Shown here: in pieces, positions 1-7,865 of the stretch
How positions within the stretch are numbered: position 1 is the first letter of the stretch
Layout of the letters: the number at the start of each line of letters is the position of its first letter
NCBI GenBank assembly: GCA_020831635.1
Contig: JAFIGC010000036.1
Span: 1 to 42,000 of the forward strand
DNA length: 42,000 nt
Source of the DNA: Verrucomicrobiota bacterium
GTDB taxonomy: Bacteria; Verrucomicrobiota; Kiritimatiellia; SS1-B-03-39; UBA6053
Direction: 5' to 3'
Notes under the pieces: generated by a model
Database searches by the model: none
What the model saw: the letters and a program-made list of their open reading frames with translations, nothing else
Told to the model about the DNA's origin: nothing
Program-made: the position numbers and the translations under genes

Positions 1-68
1 TTGTTGTTGGTTTGTTGTGGGTGTCGGGTGGGGGTTTAGCGTAAGGGGAGTCCCGATAACCGCCCGGT

Positions 69-1496
69 TCAATACGCGTTTTCCCGGCTGGCGAGGGTTT
101 TGATGATGATTTTCAAATCCAGCCCCAGCGACCAGTGCTCGAGGTAAAACAAATCGTAGGTGATCCGCTCGGCGATACTCGTATCCCCCCGCAATCCGTG
201 CACTTGGGCCCAGCCGGTGATGCCGGGTTTGTAAACGTGACGGCGCATGTAGCGTTCGATTTCGTCCTTGAATTGCTCCACGTACACGGGCCGTTCGGGA
301 CGGGGCCCGACCACGCTCATGTGGCCCAGCAACACGTTGGCAAACTGCGGCAACTCGTCAATGTTCCATTTGCGTAAAAACACCCCTACGCGGGTGCGGC
401 GCGGATCGTCGGGTGTCGTCCATCCCGGCCCCGTTTCTTCGGCGTCCACATTCATGGTCCGCAGTTTGAAAATATTGAATCGTCGCCCCTTTTCTCCACA
501 ACGCTCTTGTAGGAAAAACACCGGTCCCGGTGAAGTCACTTTGATGATCAGGGCCGCCAAGAGCACGACGGGGCTGGTGAGCACCAAGGCGAAAACACTG
601 AATCCCACGTCAAACCCGCGCTTGAGAATGCGGGCGCCGATCTTGTCCAGCGGCCATTGTCCCATGCCCATGACCGGAATCCCCGCGATCTGCTGCATTT
701 CCACGTCGCTGGTGAGAATGCGGAACAGGTCGGGCACCAGATAAAACTGCAAATACCGTTGCTCGCACAACAACACCAACGACAACAACTGTTCCCGGTC
801 GATGCCAATGTCGCTCAAAACGATGTGATCGATTTTGCTGGCATCCAACAGCGATTCGATCTCGCGCGCATAGCCGAGACGCAAGGGTTCGGGAATGGCC
901 TCCGGCCACGTGCCCCCCTCTTCGATTTTCAAAAAGCCCGACACCCGCGAACGGAGGAAGGGATCGCCCTCCACCGCCTTTTTCAGGCGCAATGCGGTGG
1001 GATCGGTGCCGATAATGAGCACATGGTTGACCACCTCCGCGTGGCGGGCGCGGTGCAATTCGATCCGGAAAATGATCCACCGCTCCAGGAGCACCAAGAC
1101 GGGCACCGTCACCACCCCCAGCGCCAAGGCCAGGCGGCTGAACTCCGGGTCCATCCGCAATGCCGCCTCCGCGGCCAGGTACAGGACGAATCCAATGAGA
1201 ATGGCCCGTAAAATCCGGGGAATTTTGTCTTCCAAACGCCCCCGGTGCGGACGCTGGTACAGTCCGAGCTGACGGAACACCAACACGAACACCACCACCG
1301 CCAGAATCTTCAAATCGAAGAGATGATCAGCCGGGGGGATCGCCAGCGGGATGCCTTGTGTGATTTCCACCGAGGCGAAAGGCCCCGAAAACCGGAGCCA
1401 GAGCGCGAGTTGCAGCCCGAAGAAAATCGCCAGGGCATCGGCGATCACGGCAATGAAACTGGAAATCAGATGGGCATAAGATTGACGTTGATGCAT
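69..1496 (-). CDS. Polyprenyl-phosphate sugar phosphotransferase (exopolysaccharide initiation)
   Basis: Likely transfers a sugar-1-phosphate from a UDP-sugar to undecaprenyl phosphate at the inner membrane, the first step of exopolysaccharide synthesis (WcaJ/WbaP class). From the chosen start it has 475 residues. The N-terminal third holds several hydrophobic segments, then a Rossmann-like middle region (HVLIIGTDP), then a complete C-terminal bacterial sugar transferase domain with KLRTM, DELPQ, SVVGPRPE and PGITGWAQV. I chose the ATG at 1496 because the protein then begins MHQRQSYAHL directly before the first membrane segment, as in the family, and GGAA sits just upstream. An in-frame ATG at 1553 would add 19 residues but lacks a ribosome-binding site. 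The reading frame stays open further upstream, but that part is low complexity and antisense to the next gene. Such enzymes commonly accompany PEP-CTERM systems, which suits this window. The sugar specificity cannot be read. Confidence 0.93.
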   Translation of the reverse strand: MHQRQSYAHLISSFIAVIADALAIFFGLQLALWLRFSGPFASVEITQGIPLAIPPADHLFDLKILAVVVFVLVFRQLGLYQRPHRGRLEDKIPRILRAILIGFVLYLAAEAALRMDPEFSRLALALGVVTVPVLVLLERWIIFRIELHRARHAEVVNHVLIIGTDPTALRLKKAVEGDPFLRSRVSGFLKIEEGGTWPEAIPEPLRLGYAREIESLLDASKIDHIVLSDIGIDREQLLSLVLLCEQRYLQFYLVPDLFRILTSDVEMQQIAGIPVMGMGQWPLDKIGARILKRGFDVGFSVFALVLTSPVVLLAALIIKVTSPGPVFFLQERCGEKGRRFNIFKLRTMNVDAEETGPGWTTPDDPRRTRVGVFLRKWNIDELPQFANVLLGHMSVVGPRPERPVYVEQFKDEIERYMRRHVYKPGITGWAQVHGLRGDTSIAERITYDLFYLEHWSLGLDLKIIIKTLASRENAY

Positions 1497-1559
1497 AAAA
1501 GTTCCATAAGCTTTGAAAAGCCGGTTTACAAGTTCAGGATATTCAATAGGCATACGATC

Positions 1560-2354
1560 ATGAAAAAAGATTCTTCCCCCCCCGGCCTCGAATCCGACAT
1601 CGACCCCTCCATCGCCCCCTCCATCGGCCCGTCCCCCGGACCGGCCATCAACGGCAGACCCGGACAATCCGCGCGGGCCTGGGGGCTCTGGCACGCCGCC
1701 GCCCCCATTTCCGCCTTGCTCTTCGTGGCCGGCTTCGTGCTCGGCTCCGCCCTCCGCCCCCCCGGTCTCGAGGGCACCGCCGCCGGCGTGTTGCTGCTCG
1801 CCATTGCCGTGGGCCTTGCCCTGGTGGGCCGCAACGCCCGACAACGCCTAGGACGCCATCAACGGGGCGCCGCCGGCGAGGAAAAAGTCGCCCGGGCCCT
1901 CGAAACCCTCCCCGAAGGCTGGCATGTCTTCCACGGTGTCCCCCTCTTCAATCGCGGCGATGGCGGAGGAAAAGACGCCGACCACGTGGTCATCGGACCC
2001 AACGGCATCTTTCTCGTCGAAACCGTCAACTGGACCGGACGCATTTCCGTGGAAGCCGGAGAAATCCTCGACCAAGGCAAAGCGTATCCCGGCTACACCC
2101 TCGAGGCCATTCAATCGGCGGCGGAAGACCTGGGCGAACTGCTCGCCGGCGCCGAGGACAATCCGCCAGTGGTCAAACCGCTGTTTTGCGCCGCCGGCGG
2201 ACGATACGCCCCCGGGGTCACCGACAGAACCGACGTCATCTTCCGCGAACCCGAGACCCTGATTGAAACCCTCCTGACCCCCGGACGGCAAACGCTCACC
2301 GCCGCGGAAGTCACTCGCCACGCCTTGACTCTGAAAGCGAATATCGAGATATGA
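1560..2354 (+). CDS. Membrane-anchored NERD-domain protein with altered ExK motif
   Basis: A 264-residue protein with a Pro/Ser-rich start (residues 13-30), two membrane segments (about 45-62 and 72-90) and a nuclease-related NERD domain (about 97-200). Family signs are GAAGEEKVARAL, DADHVVIGPNG (D141, H142) and LVETVNWTG. NERD domains are proposed to share the restriction-endonuclease/resolvase fold, with a catalytic E-x-K in the last motif. Here E154 is present but V156 stands where lysine is usual, so nuclease activity is doubtful. The ATG at 1560 has AGG about 10 bases upstream and lies 63 bp from the divergent sugar transferase start. Its last codons overlap the next gene by ATGA, so the two are probably co-translated. 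The role is unknown. Confidence 0.85.
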   Translation: MKKDSSPPGLESDIDPSIAPSIGPSPGPAINGRPGQSARAWGLWHAAAPISALLFVAGFVLGSALRPPGLEGTAAGVLLLAIAVGLALVGRNARQRLGRHQRGAAGEEKVARALETLPEGWHVFHGVPLFNRGDGGGKDADHVVIGPNGIFLVETVNWTGRISVEAGEILDQGKAYPGYTLEAIQSAAEDLGELLAGAEDNPPVVKPLFCAAGGRYAPGVTDRTDVIFREPETLIETLLTPGRQTLTAAEVTRHALTLKANIEI

Positions 2355-3205
2355 TCCACCTTCAAAACCAGACCTTGCATCTCTACCTCTTGCACCCCGA
2401 GGACGCCCCCGCCCAACTGGGGGTTCGGTACTGTCCGGGCGGGTATGTATGGCAAGCGGAGAACGCGGCGGAAGAACCTCTGTTTTCCGGCCCCCGTTTT
2501 CCCGATCCCGACCCGCCCCCCTTCCATGGGCAGGGGGCGCCGGAAGCCTTTCGCTGGTTCGATCTCCGGTCGAAGAAACGCCTGAATTTTCACGGGAATC
2601 GCGGTCTGGCGCCGGGAATCGGCCTGGTGGAGGATACCGGGGACCTCTCGCCAAGTTTGCTCGAAGCCTGCGCCTGGCAAGTGGACCCCTCCCCAACCGC
2701 CTGCACCTTCCACACCCAACAACACTGGACGGATTGGGCGTGGACGCTCACCCGCAGGGTATCCTTGGAGGAAGCCGGCTTCACCTCCCAAACCCGGATC
2801 GAGAACACAGGTTCGGTGCCCATGGACCTTCACTGGTTTCCGCATCCCTTTTTCCCCTTGGTTTCATTGGATGCAGGGGGCATGGATCTACGCGCGGAGG
2901 GATTTTCCCTTCCCCCGGAAAGCAAGGGCTTTGAAACCGACCCCGGCGGAGGCATTCAAATGAAAAACCGGGACCATGGTCTTGGGGGATCTTTCCAAAT
3001 ATTGGCGGGTGAGGACCATCCGACCTGCGGCATCACGCTGTCCCACCCCGCATGTGGCCGGGTGAGCCTGTCCGGAGATTTTCAGGTGGCGCGTCTGCCG
3101 GTCTGGGCCAATCAAAACACTTTCAGCCCAGAGCCGCATCTGGAACAAACCCTGTCCCCCGGGGAAAGCATGGCATGGGGTCTGACGTACCGTGGATTGG
3201 GTTGA
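2351..3205 (+). CDS. Galactose-mutarotase-fold (aldose epimerase-like) protein
   Basis: A 284-residue cytoplasmic protein that resembles the aldose 1-epimerase superfamily: it is all-beta in character, with a WFPHPFFPL motif near residues 162-170 like the HPYF motif that carries a catalytic histidine in galactose mutarotases. The final part (LSGDFQVARLPVWANQNTFSPEPHLEQ) also matches the family's C-terminal pattern. The substrate is unknown; many such proteins act on phosphorylated or polymer-derived sugars. The start overlaps the NERD gene stop by ATGA (2351-2354). It converges with the PEP-CTERM gene ending at 3265; an imperfect GC-rich inverted repeat near 3215-3243 may end transcription from one or both sides. 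Confidence 0.72.
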   Translation: MIHLQNQTLHLYLLHPEDAPAQLGVRYCPGGYVWQAENAAEEPLFSGPRFPDPDPPPFHGQGAPEAFRWFDLRSKKRLNFHGNRGLAPGIGLVEDTGDLSPSLLEACAWQVDPSPTACTFHTQQHWTDWAWTLTRRVSLEEAGFTSQTRIENTGSVPMDLHWFPHPFFPLVSLDAGGMDLRAEGFSLPPESKGFETDPGGGIQMKNRDHGLGGSFQILAGEDHPTCGITLSHPACGRVSLSGDFQVARLPVWANQNTFSPEPHLEQTLSPGESMAWGLTYRGLG

Positions 3206-3264
3206 ATCAATCCGCGTGCCGGGGGCAAGCCCGACTCGCGATGGTTTATGAAAGAAATCCCTCT

Positions 3265-4185
3265 TTAGCGCTTGCGGCGGCGGTGGCTGATCAACCCGGC
3301 GATTCCGGCGATACCCAAAAGCATCAGCGTGCCGGGCTCGGGGATGGCGGTAAATTCTTCCGTGACCCGAAGATCATCCACCCAGCTGTGGAAACTGTTC
3401 CCCACACCGGCCACGCCACGAAGGCTGATCCCCGTCCAATTGGTTGAATCGCCCCACCAGAACGAGACCTCCCCTCCGGTGGCCCAGGCATCGCCACGCT
3501 CATTCAGATCAGAAGGTGCTGTTAGCGGATCAATCCAGATATCAATAATATCCCGGTCCGTCGTGTTCATATCGGGAATGAAGCGAACCGAAATGAGGTG
3601 GGGCGTATTGTCCTGCAGGCTCTGAGAACTGGATTGGGAAGCATCGGCATTTCGCAGCAGGGGAGTAATTTGCCCGGCCGAATTCAGGCCAAAGCCCCAA
3701 GTGTTGTTTGAAAAAGTCTCATCTCCCATCCCCACAACTCGGAACCCGCCATTCTGTCCAACGGCGTTTACATCATCAAACTGGACCCACGCACTGAAAT
3801 ACACGGGTTCTCCGGCAATAAAAGGCTGATTCACGTCAAAGAGACGACTTGCTTGTGGAGTGGTTGGGCCTCCACCGCCAGCATGATCAAACCGTATCGA
3901 GTTGCTTGAACCCGGTGCGATCGCCACATCGCCGTCCACAAAAACCCTTTGCCAGATAACACTAGAATCCGCCGTCCAGCCATTATCCCAGCCGCTTCCC
4001 CCATCCTTGCCATCCAGAAGTTCTCCGGAAGTGTACGAGTCGAAGTTGTCCTGGACGATGATGGAAGCCCAGGCTTCATGGGCGGTCATGGCACAAGCGC
4101 ACAAAAGTAACTTAAGAAAGGGTCCTCTGGTGATTGGGGCGGTCGTTGCCAAGGTGGAATGGAATGTCGGTGAATTGCTTTGCAT
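3265..4185 (-). CDS. PEP-CTERM sorted extracellular protein
   Basis: A 306-residue secreted protein. It starts with a long signal peptide whose hydrophobic core is LKLLLCACAMTAHEAWA, followed by a beta-rich domain reminiscent of LamG/concanavalin-type sandwiches (FDSYTSGELLDGKDGGSGWDNGW, then a Trp/Gly-rich core). It ends with IPEPGTLMLLG, a hydrophobic helix and HRRRKR, a PEP-CTERM tail. Such tails are cut by an exosortase and are linked with exopolysaccharide export. The ATG at 4185 follows AAGGAG with a spacing of about eight bases. Its 3' end is almost identical in DNA to that of the next PEP-CTERM gene (54 of 55 bases at 3295-3349 and 4392-4446). A 40-bp element shared with that gene lies upstream at 4251-4290. 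Ligand unknown. Confidence 0.9.
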   Translation of the reverse strand: MQSNSPTFHSTLATTAPITRGPFLKLLLCACAMTAHEAWASIIVQDNFDSYTSGELLDGKDGGSGWDNGWTADSSVIWQRVFVDGDVAIAPGSSNSIRFDHAGGGGPTTPQASRLFDVNQPFIAGEPVYFSAWVQFDDVNAVGQNGGFRVVGMGDETFSNNTWGFGLNSAGQITPLLRNADASQSSSQSLQDNTPHLISVRFIPDMNTTDRDIIDIWIDPLTAPSDLNERGDAWATGGEVSFWWGDSTNWTGISLRGVAGVGNSFHSWVDDLRVTEEFTAIPEPGTLMLLGIAGIAGLISHRRRKR

Positions 4186-4250
4186 CTTGATTTCTCCTTA
4201 TGGCGGGGTTCATGTTCAATAATGAACTTACCGGAGTCGAAACCACAGGA

Positions 4251-4290
4251 ACAGGTGCATTTGCGTCTTTTTTCTTTCCGTTTGCGCCAA
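4251..4290 (-). promoter_or_regulatory. Regulatory element A1: CGCAAA direct repeat, 21-bp phase
   Basis: This 40-bp stretch is identical, apart from one base, to 6552-6591. Read on the minus strand it carries two CGCAAA half-sites exactly 21 bp apart (plus-strand TTTGCG at 4260 and 4281) separated by an A-rich run. It lies 66-105 bp upstream of the PEP-CTERM start at 4185. AraC-family activators bind direct half-sites with a 21-bp period, and the regulator gene at 6615-7739 has an AraC-type domain. I infer that this is its operator. Between it and the gene is a small inverted repeat, GTTCA/TGAAC, at 4214-4227. Confidence 0.65.
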
Positions 4291-4361
4291 AACTCCTTGA
4301 GCACCGATCACACGGTTGCTGTCGGTGGGTAGGGAGCCCGCGAAGAGAGGAAAACCCTCGT

Positions 4362-6473
4362 TTAACGTTTGCGGCGGCGGAAGCCGATCAGCCCGGCGAT
4401 TCCGGCGATACCCAGAAGCATCAGCGTGCCGGGCTCGGGGATGGCGAGGATGACGTTGTTGCCGTCCACCATTGCGAACCAAGCGGTTTGGTCCTGCCCG
4501 TCGAATTGAACCGTCCAGTTCAGCTTTCCGTTGGAAGCGCCCAGCACATCCGCGGCGGAGAACAGGGTAGTATTCCCTAGGAAGGCTCCAATATCCGTGC
4601 CCGTCAAACCGACGAGATTGATGATGGTGTTGGTCGTGTTGGAGTCATTGAGATCCAAACTGCCCAGGATGTTGATCAGATCGGAGCTGTTGTCACTGGT
4701 GTCGTATTCCCACAAATAGCTGAACCCGTCATTCAGGATCATGTTGCTGGCAAAGGTGAGCGTGCCCGTGGAGTTGCCCGGACTGAGGGTGGCCCCGCCA
4801 TTGATGGTGGTGGCTCCCAGAATGAAACCGCTGCCGCCCAGGGTGCCGCCGTTGTTCACGGTAACCGGGCCCGTACCGGTGGGGGAGGTGGCGCCGAAGG
4901 TGACGTCCGTGAGGATCTCAACCTGAGAGCCGCTGAAATTGGAGATGGAGACCTCCGTCGCGCTGAGCACTTGATTCACAAAAACGTTCGTGAATCCTTC
5001 CACCGGTTTGCCGTAGTGAAGGCCGGTGGTGTCATTGACCGTAATCGTGGCCGTCGCATTGTTGTTGATGGTTCCGCCAGTGCTGGTCCGATCGAGCGCC
5101 GCTCCACCATTATTGATGATAAGCGTCCCGCCATTGATGGTGGTGCCGCCGGAGTAATTGCTGAACAATGTCTGCCCGGAGAGGGTTTGCGTCCCATCCC
5201 CCGTCATGACAATGGCAAGAACCGAGCTGTCCACGAGTTGGCCCAATGCTCCATCGTATGCATAGGACATCCCCGTCTGCGGGTTGAGGGTCAGCGTTCT
5301 GGTTCCGGATCCCCTTGAGCTGATCGCCGTATTCACTCCATTTCCTGCCGTCGTGATGCCCGGCACGGTCCACGCACTTGTTTCAAGTCTCAGATATCCG
5401 GTGAATGTGGACTCATTCAGCGGAACGGAACGGTTATCGCTAAGGTTTGACGGAACGGAGTTTCCGGTGAGGGTTACCTGCGTCGGGGTCAGGTTTCCAT
5501 TGAGAATATCCACACCGCCCCGGCCTCCGGTCCCAAGGATCAACTCTCCGTTCCAAGTGCTGCCGGCAGCGGCTTGGATACGCTGACGAAACTGCCCCCC
5601 GGTCATGGTGATCGATCCGGAGCCCGTGAAAAGACCCGTGTAGGTCGGATTGCTGTCACCGCCCGCGCTACCGCTTAAGGTGCCGTTCGCTTGGAAGTCC
5701 AGATTGGCGGCAATCGTACCGGTTCGTCCATGCAAAGTGGCGCCATTGGTGCTAAAGCGGATGGTTCCGCCGGAAGTGTTGTCGAGCCGGACGGATCCGC
5801 CCTGAATGTCAATGAGATCGCCACTTGTGAAATTCGTACCGCCCTGCAGCCGAAGTTGGCCATCCCCTTGCAAAATCATGGTGTGGTTGCCGGAGGTTCG
5901 GTTCACGCGCTGTTGTATATTCAACACCCCTAAACCGGTGCCGTTGTTGTTTAACACAAAGGTGTGCGTCCCATCCAAGGTGGTGGTGGAATTGTTTCCC
6001 GAGTTGAGCGTGATCTGATATCCCGAGTTAAGATTTGTATTTTCCCCCACATTCAGGGTGGTCGTCCTGCCGCCGCCCAGAAGCAATCTGTCTCCAGCAC
6101 CATTGAGCGTAAACGTGTGATTCACCCCATTTCCGGAGCCAACCCGTCCGGAGCGGAATTCGTTGTTGGCCGCCGAGAGATTGAGTGAAGCGGCGTTGAA
6201 GGTAGTATTGCCGTTTGCGCGAGGCTCGAGAATTCCCCCTGTGCCGGTAAAGCCGAGGATGTCCCCCGTGGGATCCGCGGTATTGAGCACATGCACATGG
6301 TGGCCGATGGTGACGGTATCGCCTTCTTGTATCGACGGGTTTCCCGATTCCAACCAAGTGGCGTCCTCGTGAAACGCGCCAGCCTGGGCGGAGGTGAATG
6401 TTTGGGCGTGGAGAGGAAATGCGGCGGCGCAGAGAAGTAGCGCAACGGGGGCGAGGAATTTTTGTGTGTTCAT
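4362..6473 (-). CDS. PEP-CTERM protein with autotransporter-like beta-helix repeats
   Basis: A 703-residue secreted protein. The ATG at 6473 gives a clean signal peptide (MNTQKFLAPVALLLCAAAFPLHA); an upstream in-frame start at 6527 only adds a polar tail. The body is Gly/Asn/Thr-rich with many short beta-strand repeats and passenger-type strand motifs such as GGTTINGGTLIINNGG, GPVTVNNGGTLGGSG and TLSPGNSTGTLTF, typical of PEP-CTERM beta-helix surface proteins. It ends with IPEPGTLMLLG, a hydrophobic helix and FRRRKR. It is probably exosortase-processed and held in the extracellular matrix. It lies downstream of XylR-type regulator A on the same strand, with regulatory element A2 between them. 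Function beyond surface or matrix structure cannot be read. Confidence 0.92.
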   Translation of the reverse strand: MNTQKFLAPVALLLCAAAFPLHAQTFTSAQAGAFHEDATWLESGNPSIQEGDTVTIGHHVHVLNTADPTGDILGFTGTGGILEPRANGNTTFNAASLNLSAANNEFRSGRVGSGNGVNHTFTLNGAGDRLLLGGGRTTTLNVGENTNLNSGYQITLNSGNNSTTTLDGTHTFVLNNNGTGLGVLNIQQRVNRTSGNHTMILQGDGQLRLQGGTNFTSGDLIDIQGGSVRLDNTSGGTIRFSTNGATLHGRTGTIAANLDFQANGTLSGSAGGDSNPTYTGLFTGSGSITMTGGQFRQRIQAAAGSTWNGELILGTGGRGGVDILNGNLTPTQVTLTGNSVPSNLSDNRSVPLNESTFTGYLRLETSAWTVPGITTAGNGVNTAISSRGSGTRTLTLNPQTGMSYAYDGALGQLVDSSVLAIVMTGDGTQTLSGQTLFSNYSGGTTINGGTLIINNGGAALDRTSTGGTINNNATATITVNDTTGLHYGKPVEGFTNVFVNQVLSATEVSISNFSGSQVEILTDVTFGATSPTGTGPVTVNNGGTLGGSGFILGATTINGGATLSPGNSTGTLTFASNMILNDGFSYLWEYDTSDNSSDLINILGSLDLNDSNTTNTIINLVGLTGTDIGAFLGNTTLFSAADVLGASNGKLNWTVQFDGQDQTAWFAMVDGNNVILAIPEPGTLMLLGIAGIAGLIGFRRRKR

Positions 6474-6551
6474 GGTAATCTTCTCATGTTGTGGGTTTGT
6501 GGGAGCCGGGTTCGAATCGATTGACATATTCCCATGCTTCGGAAAATTCCG

Positions 6552-6591
6552 ACAGATGCATTTGCGTCTTTTTTCTTTCCGTTTGCGCCAA
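6552..6591 (-). promoter_or_regulatory. Regulatory element A2: CGCAAA direct repeat, 21-bp phase
   Basis: The second copy of the 40-bp element found at 4251-4290, with one mismatch. The two half-sites (plus-strand TTTGCG at 6561 and 6582) again start 21 bp apart. It is 79-118 bp upstream of the PEP-CTERM start at 6473 and only 23 bp beyond the end of regulator gene A. The sequences on either side of the two copies differ, so conservation is confined to the element. This points to protein binding rather than recent duplication of the whole upstream region. Confidence 0.65.
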
Positions 6592-6614
6592 TAGCCCCAA
6601 ACGCGCCCGTATTT

Positions 6615-7739
6615 TTATTTCTGTTGGCGAAAACGGGAGGGCGTCGTACCGGTTTCCCGTCGAAACAAGGTGGCCATTCGCTCCGCGGATTGGAATCCCG
6701 CTCTTTCGGCGACGATGGACATCGGCAGATCGGTTTGCAGCAGGAGTTCTTTGGCCCGCCGAATTCTCGCCCGCCTGATTTCCTCGAGTGGCGTATGGCC
6801 CAGTCGCTCCCGACAACGACGCTCCAGCACCCGCCGGGAGATGCCCGCCGCCTGGACCAAATCCGGCACCCCGATCTCGAGGGCGAGATTTTCGCGGATG
6901 TAGCGCAATGCTTTTCCCAACTGCGGATCGCCCACGGCATGGACATCCGTGGAACCGCGGACGGTTACCCCCCCCGGTTTGATGAGGATGGGGCACTCTG
7001 GCTCTCGATCGCCCAACATCAGCTTGTCCAGCAGCGAGGCCGCCTCGAAGCCGATGTTGCGGGCGGCGATATCCACGCTGGAGCGTTGGGGGTAACCCAG
7101 CAGACAAATCGGTTCATCGTTATTGCATCCGAGAACGGCCACTTCATCCGGGACACGCCACCCCCCGCTGTTACAGGCAGAGCTGATCTGCAGGGCGGCC
7201 TCGTCGTCCTCGGTAAAGATCCCCACGGGTTTCGGCAACTTTTGGATCAGGGGTTGCAGAAATTGTGGCCGTATCGTGCTCACCTCGCTAAGATCCGTAC
7301 AATCCAGGCCATGCTCGCGCAGCGTTTCCCTGAATCCGCGCAGACGTTCATATGAAAAGAAAAAAGCCCGACCCACCCAGGCAAAGTGTCGAAACCCCCG
7401 CCCCAAAAGATGGATCGCCGCCAGCCGGCCCATCTCGAAGTTGTCCGCGGTGACCGTTGGCAATCCGAAAGCCTTGTCTCTTGAGGAGATGTTCACAACC
7501 CGCCCGGCAAATCCACGGAATACCGCAGCTTGTTCGCGGGAATTGACATGGGCGATGATCCCCTGCGCATCATGTGCTTCCGTCAGCCAAACCCTGAGGT
7601 CCTCCTCCGTCCTGAACGGAATGTATTTTTGAACGGCCCATTCCCGATGGTTGGCGGTGAAATCCCCCACCCCCAAAAGCACGCCGCGGTGAAAATCCGC
7701 GTCGCCAAGGAATAAAATGATTTTTTTGACCGACTCCAT
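6615..7739 (-). CDS. XylR-type transcriptional regulator A (LacI-like sensor plus AraC HTH)
   Basis: A 374-residue regulator with a periplasmic-binding-protein-like sensor (about 1-265, MESVKKIILFLGDADFHRGV through VAVLGCNNDEPICLLGYP) and a C-terminal AraC domain (about 270-374) with two helix-turn-helix units: LVQAAGISRRVLERRCRERLG and MSIVAERAGFQSAERMATLFR. This order is that of E. coli XylR, which senses xylose and activates transcription. The ATG at 7739 follows AAGGAG at a spacing of about ten bases. It lies upstream of two PEP-CTERM genes on the same strand that carry the A elements, and is divergent from a YihY gene. Its ligand is probably a sugar, but which one is not visible. Confidence 0.92.
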   Translation of the reverse strand: MESVKKIILFLGDADFHRGVLLGVGDFTANHREWAVQKYIPFRTEEDLRVWLTEAHDAQGIIAHVNSREQAAVFRGFAGRVVNISSRDKAFGLPTVTADNFEMGRLAAIHLLGRGFRHFAWVGRAFFFSYERLRGFRETLREHGLDCTDLSEVSTIRPQFLQPLIQKLPKPVGIFTEDDEAALQISSACNSGGWRVPDEVAVLGCNNDEPICLLGYPQRSSVDIAARNIGFEAASLLDKLMLGDREPECPILIKPGGVTVRGSTDVHAVGDPQLGKALRYIRENLALEIGVPDLVQAAGISRRVLERRCRERLGHTPLEEIRRARIRRAKELLLQTDLPMSIVAERAGFQSAERMATLFRRETGTTPSRFRQQK

Positions 7740-7788
7740 GATTTTCAAAGCTCCTTCCCTGAAAAGAGTATGAAGATCAAGCGTAAAT

Positions 7789-7803
7789 AAGTCCGATGGA
7801 CTT
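7789..7803. promoter_or_regulatory. Inverted repeat between divergent genes
   Basis: AAGTCC-GAT-GGACTT is a perfect six-base inverted repeat in the 126-bp spacer between regulator A (start 7739) and the YihY gene (start 7866). On the plus strand it is followed by GTTTTT, so a short terminator is possible, but its place between two divergent starts makes an operator equally likely. Confidence 0.3.
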
Positions 7804-7865
7804 GTTTTTGTCATTGCATCCACGGCCTGAACCTGCTCCAATGGGCACATGATCAGGTTCGAGAA

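Noticed and set aside
1245-1559. Upstream extension of the NERD frame
   Set aside because: It runs antisense through the sugar transferase gene and has Gln/Arg/Glu-rich shadow composition; the ATG at 1560 has a ribosome-binding site and a normal protein start.
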